Assembly (NCBI GenBank): GCA_958477465.1
Contig: CAUEFX010000052.1
Span: 1 to 31,377 of the forward strand
Direction: 5' to 3'
Length of the DNA stretch: 31,377 nucleotides
Source of the DNA: an uncultured Bacteroides sp.
GTDB lineage: Bacteria > Bacteroidota > Bacteroidia > Bacteroidales > Bacteroidaceae
The notes under the pieces are model-generated. The model was given only the letters and a program-made list of their open reading frames with translations. It made no database searches and had not been told where the DNA came from. The translations under genes and the position numbers were made by a program. Below, piece after piece: positions 17,507-24,637 of this stretch (positions within the stretch are counted from its first letter, which is position 1; every line of letters starts with the position of its first letter).

Positions 17507-17604
17507 AAAGTTATAAACAACTTCTTAAATATCAAGCATAATCTGATTAATATTTTTCAAGAAAAAACAGAAATAAATCATCCTGTGCCTCTTACCTTTT
17601 GATT

Positions 17605-18852
17605 TTAAGCAGTTTGCAGTCTCGCAATATTTGCTTTCTCCAGTTGTTGTTTCGCATAATCCAAGGTCACTTCGTACTTTTTCGCCTTTTTCGAAGGGAT
17701 CTCGAACATTACATCCATCATGATCGTCTCTACGATAGAGCGCAATCCGCGTGCGCCGAGTTTATATTCCACCGCTTTATCGACAATATATTCAAATACT
17801 TCGTCCTGGAATGTCAGCTTAACGCCATCCATTTCAAACAGTTTAACGTATTGCCGGATAATGGAATTCTTCGGCTCGGTCAGGATAGCACGGAGTGCAT
17901 TCCGATCCAACGGATTGAGATAAGTCAGCACCGGCAAACGTCCGACAATTTCCGGAATCAGTCCGAACGATTTCAAGTCTTGCGGCGCTATATATTGCAT
18001 CATGTTACTTTTGTCGATAACGGCAGACTTGCGCGAAGCACTATATCCTATCACATGTGTATTCAACCGTTGGGCTATTTTTTTCTCAATGCCGTCAAAA
18101 GCACCGCCACAAATAAACAGAATGTTTTTCGTGTTCACCGGAATCATTTTCTGATCGGGATGTTTACGGCCACCCTGTGGCGGAACATTCACTACAGAAC
18201 CCTCCAACAGTTTCAGCAATCCTTGCTGAACACCTTCACCGCTGACATCACGGGTGATGGAAGGATTGTCGCCCTTGCGGGCTATCTTATCGATCTCATC
18301 GATAAAGACAATTCCCCGTTCGGCTTCGGCTACATTATAGTCCGCCACCTGAAGCAACCGGGTCAGAATACTCTCGATATCTTCGCCTACATAGCCGGCT
18401 TCCGTCAACACCGTAGCATCTACAATAGTAAACGGTACCTGCAATAACCTGGCAATAGTACGGGCCAGCAATGTCTTACCGGTTCCCGTGCTTCCCACCA
18501 TGATGATATTTGATTTTTCAATCTCCACATCATCAGCGCTGTCTTTCTGCAAAAGCCGTTTATAATGATTGTATACCGACACGGACAGGAATCGCTTTGC
18601 ATCGTCCTGTCCGATCACATACTGATCCAGAAAAGCTTTTATTTCTACCGGCTTAGGTAGTTCTTTCAGATTTAATTTTGTAGCTCCTGTGGTCTTTTTT
18701 CCCATTCCAAGAGCTTCCTGGGTTATCTCATAAGCTTGTGTGGCACAATTGTCACAGATATAGCCGTTCATTCCCGTGATCAGGAAACCGACTTCATTCT
18801 CTGCCCGGCCGCAGAAACTACATCTTTTTTTAGTTGTTTTCGATTCCGCCAT
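17605..18852 (-). CDS. clpX: ATP-dependent unfoldase ClpX
   Basis: AAA+ hexamer that recognises tagged proteins, unfolds them and feeds ClpP. 415 residues, family-typical. N-terminal zinc domain with Cys11, Cys14, Cys33 and Cys36. Walker A GSTGTGKT at 120-127, pore loop GYVG at 153-156, Walker B FIDE ending at Asp185-Glu186, sensor and C-domain blocks (GARGLRSIVE) intact. The ClpP-docking loop, usually IGF, reads IGY here (HVIGYSAS), a mild aromatic change. Starts two bases after the clpP stop, so the pair is one operon. Confidence 0.97.
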   Translation of the reverse strand: MAESKTTKKRCSFCGRAENEVGFLITGMNGYICDNCATQAYEITQEALGMGKKTTGATKLNLKELPKPVEIKAFLDQYVIGQDDAKRFLSVSVYNHYKRLLQKDSADDVEIEKSNIIMVGSTGTGKTLLARTIARLLQVPFTIVDATVLTEAGYVGEDIESILTRLLQVADYNVAEAERGIVFIDEIDKIARKGDNPSITRDVSGEGVQQGLLKLLEGSVVNVPPQGGRKHPDQKMIPVNTKNILFICGGAFDGIEKKIAQRLNTHVIGYSASRKSAVIDKSNMMQYIAPQDLKSFGLIPEIVGRLPVLTYLNPLDRNALRAILTEPKNSIIRQYVKLFEMDGVKLTFQDEVFEYIVDKAVEYKLGARGLRSIVETIMMDVMFEIPSKKAKKYEVTLDYAKQQLEKANIARLQTA

Positions 18853-18854
18853 TT

Positions 18855-19517
18855 TTATTTTTTAATCAACACTTCGTCTACCATACCGTATTCCTTGGCT
18901 TCTTCAGCAGTCATCCAATAATCGCGGTCCGAATCGGCCCACACCTTATCAAAATCAGTATGAGAATGATCGGCAATAATAGTATAAAGTTCTTTTTTCA
19001 ATTTTTGAATTTCGCGGGCAGTGATTTCAATGTCCGAAGCTTGTCCCTGCGCACCTCCCATCGGCTGATGAATCATCACACGGGAGTGTTTCAACGCCGA
19101 GCGTTTTCCCTCTGCACCTGCCACCAGCAAAACAGCTGCCATCGATGCCGCCATCCCCGTACAAATGGTAGCCACATCGCTCGAGATAAACTGCATCGTA
19201 TCATAAATGCCCAATCCGGCATATACCGATCCGCCCGGAGAATTGATATAAATAGAGATGTCCTTGCCCGGATCTACCGAATCCAGATACAACAGCTGTG
19301 CCTGCAACGTATTTGCAGTATAATCATCAATCTGAGTGCCTAAAAAAATAATACGGTCCATCATCAAACGCGAAAACACATCGAGCTGCGTCACGTTGAG
19401 TTGTCTCTCTTCGAGAATATAAGGATTTAAATACCCTGCTTGCGATTTAATCACATCGTCCAGCACCAAGCCATTCATTCCTAAATGTCCGGTTGCGTAT
19501 TTTCTAAAATCATCCAT
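18855..19517 (-). CDS. clpP: ATP-dependent Clp protease proteolytic subunit
   Basis: Serine protease forming the degradation chamber of ClpXP. The start at 19,517 (MDDFRKYATGHLG) is preferred to the one at 19,592 because a purine-rich AAGGAAAGGAA lies just before it and because it gives 220 residues, near family length; the longer version would add a hydrophobic, non-conserved stretch overlapping the tig terminator. Catalytic triad Ser125 (GMAASMAA), His150 (MIHQP) and Asp199 (RDYWM). YINSPGGSVYAG block intact. Downstream clpX follows by two bases. Upstream, a terminator separates it from tig. Confidence 0.96.
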   Translation of the reverse strand: MDDFRKYATGHLGMNGLVLDDVIKSQAGYLNPYILEERQLNVTQLDVFSRLMMDRIIFLGTQIDDYTANTLQAQLLYLDSVDPGKDISIYINSPGGSVYAGLGIYDTMQFISSDVATICTGMAASMAAVLLVAGAEGKRSALKHSRVMIHQPMGGAQGQASDIEITAREIQKLKKELYTIIADHSHTDFDKVWADSDRDYWMTAEEAKEYGMVDEVLIKK

Positions 19518-19554
19518 TTTCAAATTCCTTTCCTTTTTATTTATAATGTTGATG

Positions 19555-19584
19555 CAAAGAAACGAAAAAGAACACAGAGACAAA
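19555..19584 (-). promoter_or_regulatory. Possible clpP promoter beside the tig terminator
   Basis: Minus-strand TTTCTTTG (19,555-19,562) resembles TAnnTTTG with one mismatch, and TTTG (19,581-19,584) lies 18 bp upstream within the terminator T run. It would let clpPX be transcribed independently of tig. Weak, based on box match and location. Confidence 0.35.
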
Positions 19585-19622
19585 AAAAACACAGAGTTAT
19601 AATTTTATAAAAACTCTGTGTT
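19582..19622 (-). terminator. Terminator between tig and clpP
   Basis: Perfect 11-bp inverted repeat AACACAGAGTT / AACTCTGTGTT (19,588-19,598 and 19,612-19,622) with an A/T loop, followed on the minus strand by a run of T. It shares the CACAGAGTT core with the repeat at the right window edge. Confidence 0.75.
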
Positions 19623-19656
19623 CCTATGATACTATGTTCTTTCCACAAGGGAAGTA

Positions 19657-21012
19657 CTATTCGAACATTTTGTTGAATTCTTCCAATGAAACGGTTTTAT
19701 TGTCCAGTGTCACCTTATCTTTCAGCGCTGTAGCCAACTTGGCTTCTACAACACGACCAACCAAACCGTCTATGTTTTCCTTCTTCTTCAGCATTTCCTG
19801 AGCGTAGTTTTCAAGAATATCTTCAGGCACAGTCATCATACCATACTGAGCAAACTGAGCTTTTGTTGCATTTTTGGCCATATTGACAACATCTTCCTGC
19901 TCTACTTTGATCTCATTATCTTTAACCAACTGCTCCTTAATCAAGTGCCATGTCAGCTCTTCTATGCTCTTATCATAGTTTTCGGCCACAAATTCTTCGC
20001 CTTTCTCCTTGTTATTGAGGAGCATGATACGTTTCAACAGTGTATCCGGGAATTCGAGCTTACCAACCTTCTCCATCAACATCTTACGAACATCGATCAG
20101 GAATTTGTAATCGCTGTCGGCAACAAACTGTGCAGCAATTCCTTCTTTTATTTTAGCCCGGAACTCTTCTTCTGTCTTCACAACATCCTTGCCAAATACC
20201 TGATCAAAAAGTTCCTGATTCAAATCACCCGGAACAAAACGAGTAATTTCTTCTACCTGGAAGCTGAAGTTGGATTTCATCTCTGCAGCAGCTTCTTTTT
20301 CTATCTTCAGTAAGGAAGCGATCTCTGCCTCATGACCGTCATAAGCTGTGTTCGGATTGAATACCAGCACATCATTCACCTTAGCATTGGCAAAAATGGC
20401 TTTCTGCTCGTCGTTCTTCATATAAGAAGGCATCAGCACAGCACCTTCTACCTGAATACCACCTTCTTTGGTATTACCATTTTCATCCAATTCGGCAATC
20501 AGGCCTTTCAGCATATCATTATCCTCATAAGCTGAAACCTTGTCATATTTACCGTTACGTTGGGTATAAGCCTTTACCTGACTCTCTACCATCTCGTCCG
20601 TAACTTCGATTGTATAGTAATCAACCTTATCCGCTTTGTCAACTTCTGCTTTAAATTCCGGCGCCAAAGCAATATCGAATACAAATTCGAACTCTTCCAT
20701 GGTATCGAAATCGATCACCGGTTGCTTTTCTTCATTTGGCAACGGCTCACCCAGTATATTCACATTATTATCCTTAATGTAATCGTATACTTTTTCTGAG
20801 AGAAGCTTATTCACCTCTTCGGCAATCACCGATTTACCATACATCTTCTTCACCAGACTCATCGGAACCATTCCTTTACGGAATCCAGGAATCTGTGCTT
20901 TCTGACGGAATGTCTTCAACGATTTATCTACTTTTTCTTGATAATCAGCCTTTTCCAGCTTTACAGTAAGCAAAGCGCTTACTTTGTCAATGTTTTGAAA
21001 TGAAACGTTCAT
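19657..21012 (-). CDS. tig: Trigger factor, ribosome-associated chaperone
   Basis: Binds near the ribosomal exit tunnel and shields nascent chains. 451 residues, near E. coli length (432). The ribosome-docking signature GFRKGMVP is at residues 43-50. The middle region corresponding to the FKBP-like PPIase domain is weakly conserved and rich in charged residues (QVKAYTQRNGKYDKVSAYED), as in Bacteroidetes, so isomerase activity is uncertain. A long helical C-terminal chaperone region follows (VENMAKNATKAQFAQYG-like helices). It has a well-formed promoter (see 21,065-21,095) and a terminator before clpP, though readthrough into clpPX is possible. Confidence 0.95.
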   Translation of the reverse strand: MNVSFQNIDKVSALLTVKLEKADYQEKVDKSLKTFRQKAQIPGFRKGMVPMSLVKKMYGKSVIAEEVNKLLSEKVYDYIKDNNVNILGEPLPNEEKQPVIDFDTMEEFEFVFDIALAPEFKAEVDKADKVDYYTIEVTDEMVESQVKAYTQRNGKYDKVSAYEDNDMLKGLIAELDENGNTKEGGIQVEGAVLMPSYMKNDEQKAIFANAKVNDVLVFNPNTAYDGHEAEIASLLKIEKEAAAEMKSNFSFQVEEITRFVPGDLNQELFDQVFGKDVVKTEEEFRAKIKEGIAAQFVADSDYKFLIDVRKMLMEKVGKLEFPDTLLKRIMLLNNKEKGEEFVAENYDKSIEELTWHLIKEQLVKDNEIKVEQEDVVNMAKNATKAQFAQYGMMTVPEDILENYAQEMLKKKENIDGLVGRVVEAKLATALKDKVTLDNKTVSLEEFNKMFE

Positions 21013-21064
21013 TCTGACAATTATTTATTTGATTTATACTTTATTCCATATTTAAATGAGGGTG

Positions 21065-21095
21065 CAAAATTAGCGCTAATCTTTCAATTATCAAA
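21065..21095 (-). promoter_or_regulatory. tig promoter, textbook Bacteroides -33/-7 pair
   Basis: On the minus strand TTTG (21,092-21,095), exactly 19 bp of spacer, then TAATTTTG (21,065-21,072), matching TTTG-N19-TAnnTTTG. The start point would be about 45 bases before the tig ATG. This is the best promoter match in the window. Confidence 0.7.
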
Positions 21096-21453
21096 AAAAC
21101 GCGAAAGAATTATTCTTTATGAAACGAAATGAGACCTATTTTTATAATACAACAGTTTATTAATCACGTACATAAATCATACACGGTTCTTTCATTCAAA
21201 TCGCTTTTAATGGAGTAAGAGAATCTGTTGAAGCCTTCTGAGATTTGTCGCACAGCTTCACAAAAATAGAACAATCCATTCCGTTCATGATCTTATTGGA
21301 ATTACAAAATTTCAACATAGACAAAAGTTACAAGAAACGCAAATAGGCTGACATAAATTCCTCATATCATGCTTTTTACTAACATGCACTTCGACTTAAA
21401 AGCGACAAATAGAGAAAAAAGTGCATAAATGAATGTATAATATCCACTTTTTC

Positions 21454-21489
21454 CTGCATATTCTCAGGTAAAAGAGGATGAATATGCAG
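21454..21489. repeat. 10-bp inverted repeat inside the element
   Basis: CTGCATATTC (21,454-21,463) and GAATATGCAG (21,480-21,489) are perfect complements separated by 16 bases. First of a row of hairpins to 21,600. Confidence 0.6.
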
Positions 21490-21534
21490 TTTCCCCCGGC
21501 AGGTTAACACACTTTTCCCCGGTGGAAAACTTCA

Positions 21535-21573
21535 GTTTCTCGTAGAGGAACGACTCGTTCCTCTACGAGAAAC
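21535..21573. repeat. Perfect 39-base palindrome inside the element
   Basis: A 19-bp arm GTTTCTCGTAGAGGAACGA (21,535-21,553), a single C, and its exact complement (21,555-21,573). A shorter TTTTCC/GGAAAA hairpin (21,513-21,529) lies just before it, and a degenerate half copy, CTCTACGGGAAA, follows at about 21,585. As RNA it forms a very stable hairpin; as DNA it could be a recombinase or protein binding site. Confidence 0.8.
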
Positions 21574-21897
21574 CATAAGAGTCTCTACGGGAAAAACATA
21601 TTTTGCCCTGTCGTGGGTGCTCTTTATGCTAACAGCAGACAAGATTCAGCCAGTTTTGAAATAGAACAAAGAATGAGATACACGCATTTTTAAAACAAAC
21701 TGCAAGCGAAATACAAAAGTAGCGATCTTAGTAACAGAGAATCGTCCATACGGACATCTTTTAGGTACATTCAATACGAAAATACAGAAGGTTTTCTGCG
21801 TCAACCCTGTCATCTGCTTTAATAAACAGATTCTACAACAACTAAAAATAACATATTGACATTTTGTAAAAGTACCCCAGTTTTTCGGAGAAGCCCG

Positions 21898-21940
21898 ACC
21901 GTATGCTGCTATTATCAGAACCGTATACTGCTATTATCAG
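21898..21940. repeat. Two tandem 21-bp repeats
   Basis: ACCGTATGCTGCTATTATCAG (21,898-21,918) and ACCGTATACTGCTATTATCAG (21,920-21,940) differ at one base, with a 22-bp period (two helical turns). Further 12-13 bp period repeats of the AACAGxTATCA type follow at 22,003-22,040. Confidence 0.7.
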
Positions 21941-22180
21941 AATAGTGTCACCTGAGTACACTTGGCAAAAGAGGAGCGCAAACAAGCGTGTACTCCTATT
22001 ATAACAATTATCATTAACAGCTATCATAACAGTTATCACAACAGCATCCACTTTATCACAATCAAACAGCCGTTCCATTTTTTGTCTGCAATGAGTCTTT
22101 TCCTTGGTAAATGTGGCAGTCCTTCCAATCACCTTTTATTTCATAAAAGCATTTTGAATGAAAGAACCGTATAAATCATA

Positions 22181-22404
22181 GAATCACTACAGATATATCA
22201 GAATTTTAAAGAGAAAGAAATGGAATTTCATTTTTTATGCTTTTCTTTGCATCGGAATGATGATGTATTAGTTTCTTGATTTCTATTGCAAGTTTTTACC
22301 TCGTCCGAAAACGTCTATGTAAACTCTCTGTCGTTTTAATCTTTTTATTATCTGTCATCTTCCCGAGAGTTTTATTTCATTATTTATTTTTATCTTTTTT
22401 CACT
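22181..22404 (+). promoter_or_regulatory. Leader region of the RRM protein gene with a hairpin and U-rich tract
   Basis: No gene is seen here. A TTTCTTTG box (22,242-22,249) may be the -7 element, implying a leader of about 150 bases. AAACTCTC (22,321-22,328) pairs with GAGAGTTT (22,365-22,372), followed by a very U-rich run up to the ATG. The arrangement resembles a weak terminator or an RNA-protein binding leader, which could mediate autoregulation. Confidence 0.35.
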
Positions 22405-22650
22405 ATGAACATTTATGTTGGAAACCTTAACTATCGTGTTAAGGAAGCAGATTTGCAACAAGTTATGGAAGATTACGGAACAGTCTCTTCTGTAAAAATC
22501 ATTATGGATCGCGAAACAGGCAGATCAAAAGGTTTCGCTTTTGTTGAAATGGAAGACGATGCCGCAGCTTCAAAAGCCATTGCCGAATTAAACGGTGCAG
22601 AATACCACGGACGCACCATGGTGGTAAAGGAAGCTAAACCTAAACTCTAA
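22405..22650 (+). CDS. Single-RRM RNA-binding protein
   Basis: 81 residues, essentially one RNA-recognition motif: RNP2 IYVGNL (residues 3-8) and RNP1 KGFAFVEM (42-49), with the aromatic residues that stack on RNA present (Tyr4, Phe44, Phe46). The start at 22,405 is chosen because it begins exactly at the RRM; the upstream in-frame extension from 22,276 encodes a non-conserved hydrophobic stretch within the leader. Bacteroides species encode several such small proteins, at least one of which is reported as a global post-transcriptional regulator; they are thought to fill part of the role of Hfq. Monocistronic with a strong terminator. Which paralogue this is cannot be told here. Confidence 0.92.
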   Translation: MNIYVGNLNYRVKEADLQQVMEDYGTVSSVKIIMDRETGRSKGFAFVEMEDDAAASKAIAELNGAEYHGRTMVVKEAKPKL

Positions 22651-22668
22651 CTAAAAGAAATTCAAAGC

Positions 22669-22706
22669 AACCTTCCGATACCCCAAACAATCGGAAGGTT
22701 CTTTTT
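22669..22706 (+). terminator. Terminator after the RRM gene
   Basis: Perfect stem AACCTTCCGAT / ATCGGAAGGTT (22,669-22,679 and 22,690-22,700) with a ten-base loop, followed by CTTTTT. Lies 19 bases after the stop codon. Confidence 0.9.
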
Positions 22707-22740
22707 ACGTATCCCCCAGCTACGTACCCTCCTGCAAAAT

Positions 22741-23045
22741 ATGAAACAACAAGCCGACATAAGTATCTGCGAAATCAAGGAAAACAAAGAAGCCTATCTG
22801 AACCTGTTGCTCATAGCAGACCCGTCGGTTGATATGATACGGCATTATCTTGACAGAGGAGATTTATATGTTATGCAACTGGAAGAAACACCTGTATGTG
22901 TAACCGTTGTGGTATCAGACAAAGGGACGGCTTTGTCGAATCACATATTATCAAAAATTTCTTCATCAATAACTACCCCGAACCGATCTTTGAAGATAAT
23001 GGCGAACAATGTATCGACATGATATATCTGAGATATACCCGATAA
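22741..23045 (+). pseudogene. GNAT-family acetyltransferase pseudogene (internal deletion with frameshift)
   Basis: The first 66 residues (MKQQADISICEIKENKEAYL, then MIRHYLDRGDLYVMQLEETP and CVTVVVSDKGTAL) are the N-terminus of a GNAT-type N-acetyltransferase. At 22,928-22,935 (CGGCTTTG) the sequence passes straight to the normal C-terminal part, GFVESHIIKNFFINNYPEPI, ending MIYLRYTR and TAA at 23,043, but in the +2 frame. The acetyl-CoA-binding core (the R/QxxGxG/A loop) is absent. Translated as is, it gives a 93-residue product with an aberrant tail (SNHILSKISSS). Intact relatives are about 140-160 residues, so some 40-50 codons were lost. It is convergent with lptB. Confidence 0.7.
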
Positions 23046-23053
23046 AACAGAAT

Positions 23054-23818
23054 TTAACCCTTCTCCAATTGAAAGTCCTTACGGCGGAGAACAAAGCTAT
23101 TACTAAGATATTTTTCCCGCACAATCTTATTTTCTGCAAGTTCTTCAGGAGTTCCCTGAAAAAGAATTTTTCCTTCAAACAAAAGGTAAGCACGATCGGT
23201 AATGCTTAGCGTCTCCTGCACATTATGGTCGGTAATAAGAATACCGATATTTTTGTCTTTCAACTTCCAAACAATCTGCTGGATATCCTCCACCGCAATA
23301 GGGTCTACACCGGCAAAAGGTTCATCCAGCATGATAAACTTCGGGTCGATGGCCAAACAGCGGGCAATCTCCGTACGACGGCGTTCACCACCGGACAACT
23401 GGTTACCTTTATTCTTCCGAACTTTTTGCAACCGGAATTCCGCAATCAGACTTTCCAGTTTTTCCTTCTGATATTCTTTAGGCTTGTTGGTCATCTCGAG
23501 CACAGAAGCAATATTGTCTTCCACACTCATCTGACGGAACACAGAAGCCTCTTGCGCCAGATAGCCGATACCGGTCTGTGCACGTTTATATACCGGATAT
23601 TTTGTAATTTCAAGATCATCCAAAAAGATACGGCCTTCATTGGGGGTAATCAGTCCTACAGTCATATAGAATGAAGTAGTCTTACCGGCACCATTCGGCC
23701 CCAGCAAACCTACGATTTCGCCCTGCTTCACATTGATGGACACATGGCTGACCACAGTTCTCTTACCGTACTTCTTCACCAAGTCTTCCGTACGAAGCAC
23801 CATCTTGCTTTCTTCCAT
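23054..23818 (-). CDS. lptB: LPS export ABC transporter ATPase LptB
   Basis: Cytosolic ATPase that powers LPS extraction from the inner membrane with LptF/LptG. 254 residues from MEESKMVLRTEDLVKKYGKR; an extension to 23,881 would cross the divergent promoter region and is rejected. Walker A GPNGAGKT at 40-47, signature LSGGERRR, Walker B FIMLDEPFAGVDP, and the switch His in ITDHNVQ are present. The YLAQEASVFR Q-loop block is typical of LptB rather than other ABC ATPases. No lptC, lptF or lptG is next to it. It faces the GNAT pseudogene and diverges from mlaE. Confidence 0.93.
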   Translation of the reverse strand: MEESKMVLRTEDLVKKYGKRTVVSHVSINVKQGEIVGLLGPNGAGKTTSFYMTVGLITPNEGRIFLDDLEITKYPVYKRAQTGIGYLAQEASVFRQMSVEDNIASVLEMTNKPKEYQKEKLESLIAEFRLQKVRKNKGNQLSGGERRRTEIARCLAIDPKFIMLDEPFAGVDPIAVEDIQQIVWKLKDKNIGILITDHNVQETLSITDRAYLLFEGKILFQGTPEELAENKIVREKYLSNSFVLRRKDFQLEKG

Positions 23819-23836
23819 ATCTTTGTTATTTTGCGG

Positions 23837-23844
23837 CAAATGTA
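23837..23844 (-). promoter_or_regulatory. Putative -7 box of lptB
   Basis: Minus-strand TACATTTG (complement of CAAATGTA) fits TAnnTTTG, 19 bases before the chosen lptB ATG. A -33 match is not clear. Confidence 0.45.
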
Positions 23845-23866
23845 GCAAAAATAAGCTGAAAAAACG

Positions 23867-23874
23867 TACATTTG
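23867..23874 (+). promoter_or_regulatory. Putative -7 box of mlaE
   Basis: Plus-strand TACATTTG fits TAnnTTTG, 19 bases before the mlaE ATG, implying a very short leader. It mirrors the lptB box 22 bp away, so the two promoters overlap face to back. Confidence 0.45.
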
Positions 23875-23893
23875 CAGACAAATATACGAAGTT

Positions 23894-24637
23894 ATGATCA
23901 AAGCATTAAGAACCGTCGGAAGATATATGATGCTGATGGGACGTACATTTTCACGGCCCGAGCGCATGCGTATGTTCTTCCGGCAATACCTCAACGAGAT
24001 AGAACAGTTAGGAGTGAATTCCATCGGAATCGTACTGCTGATTTCATTTTTCATAGGTGCGGTAATCACCATACAAATCAAGCTCAATATCGAAAGCCCC
24101 TGGATGCCCCGTTGGACAGTGGGTTACGTAACGCGTGAAATTCTGCTATTGGAATTCTCATCCTCCATCATGTGTCTGATTCTTGCCGGTAAGGTGGGAT
24201 CCAATATCGCATCGGAATTAGGTACCATGCGTGTCACCCAACAGATCGACGCCCTTGAAATAATGGGGGTAAACTCTGCCAACTATCTGATACTTCCCAA
24301 AATAACCGCCATGGTAACCACTATACCTATCCTTGTGACTTTCAGTATCTTTGCCGGAATCATCGGCGCTTTCGCCACTTGCTGGTTCGGAGGAATCATG
24401 ACGGCTACCGATTTGGAATATGGTCTGCAATACATGTTTGTGGAATGGTTTGTGTGGTGCGGTATTATCAAATCACTATTTTTCGCTTTTATCATCGCCA
24501 GCGTGTCGTCATTCTTCGGCTATACGGTAGAGGGAGGTTCGATAGAAGTCGGAAAAGCATCTACAGATTCTGTTGTATCCAGTAGTGTGTTAATCTTATT
24601 TGCCGATCTGGTATTAACTAAACTTTTAATGGGATGA
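23894..24637 (+). CDS. mlaE: MlaE-type ABC transporter permease (phospholipid transport)
   Basis: Integral inner-membrane permease of the MlaFEDB class, which moves phospholipids between the membranes to maintain outer-membrane lipid asymmetry. 247 residues, with about five or six hydrophobic segments (GIVLLISFFIGAVITIQI, FSSSIMCLILAG, IPILVTFSIFAGIIGAF, IIKSLFFAFIIASVSSFF, SSVLILFADLVLTKLLMG). The conserved EMGVN-like coupling motif appears as QQIDALEIMGVNSANYLILP, and TVEGGSIEVGKASTDSVV is the usual C-terminal block. Its stop overlaps the mlaF start by four bases (ATGA), so the two are co-translated. No MCE-domain mlaD follows. Confidence 0.9.
   Translation: MIKALRTVGRYMMLMGRTFSRPERMRMFFRQYLNEIEQLGVNSIGIVLLISFFIGAVITIQIKLNIESPWMPRWTVGYVTREILLLEFSSSIMCLILAGKVGSNIASELGTMRVTQQIDALEIMGVNSANYLILPKITAMVTTIPILVTFSIFAGIIGAFATCWFGGIMTATDLEYGLQYMFVEWFVWCGIIKSLFFAFIIASVSSFFGYTVEGGSIEVGKASTDSVVSSSVLILFADLVLTKLLMG

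Larger units (their letters stand above)
21172..22180. mobile_element. Non-autonomous transposon-like element (MITE or emptied IS), ~989 bp
   Basis: Two 27-bp arms, 21,183-21,209 and 22,144-22,170, are inverted complements with two mismatches (ACGGTTCTTTCATTCAAA is identical in both). The 10-bp sequence ATAAATCATA occurs directly outside both ends in the same orientation (21,172-21,181 and 22,171-22,180), as expected of a target-site duplication; on the left one base intervenes. A 9-10 bp duplication fits IS4-like transposases, but no transposase is present. The interior has no convincing coding frame; it carries several hairpins and short tandem repeats. It occupies almost the entire gap between tig and the RRM gene and lies upstream of the tig promoter, so it leaves that promoter intact. 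Confidence 0.6.

Noticed and set aside
21842..22174. Two overlapping frames of 96 and 70 codons on opposite strands inside the element
   Set aside because: Composition follows the short repeats, neither has a start signal, and no protein family pattern is seen.
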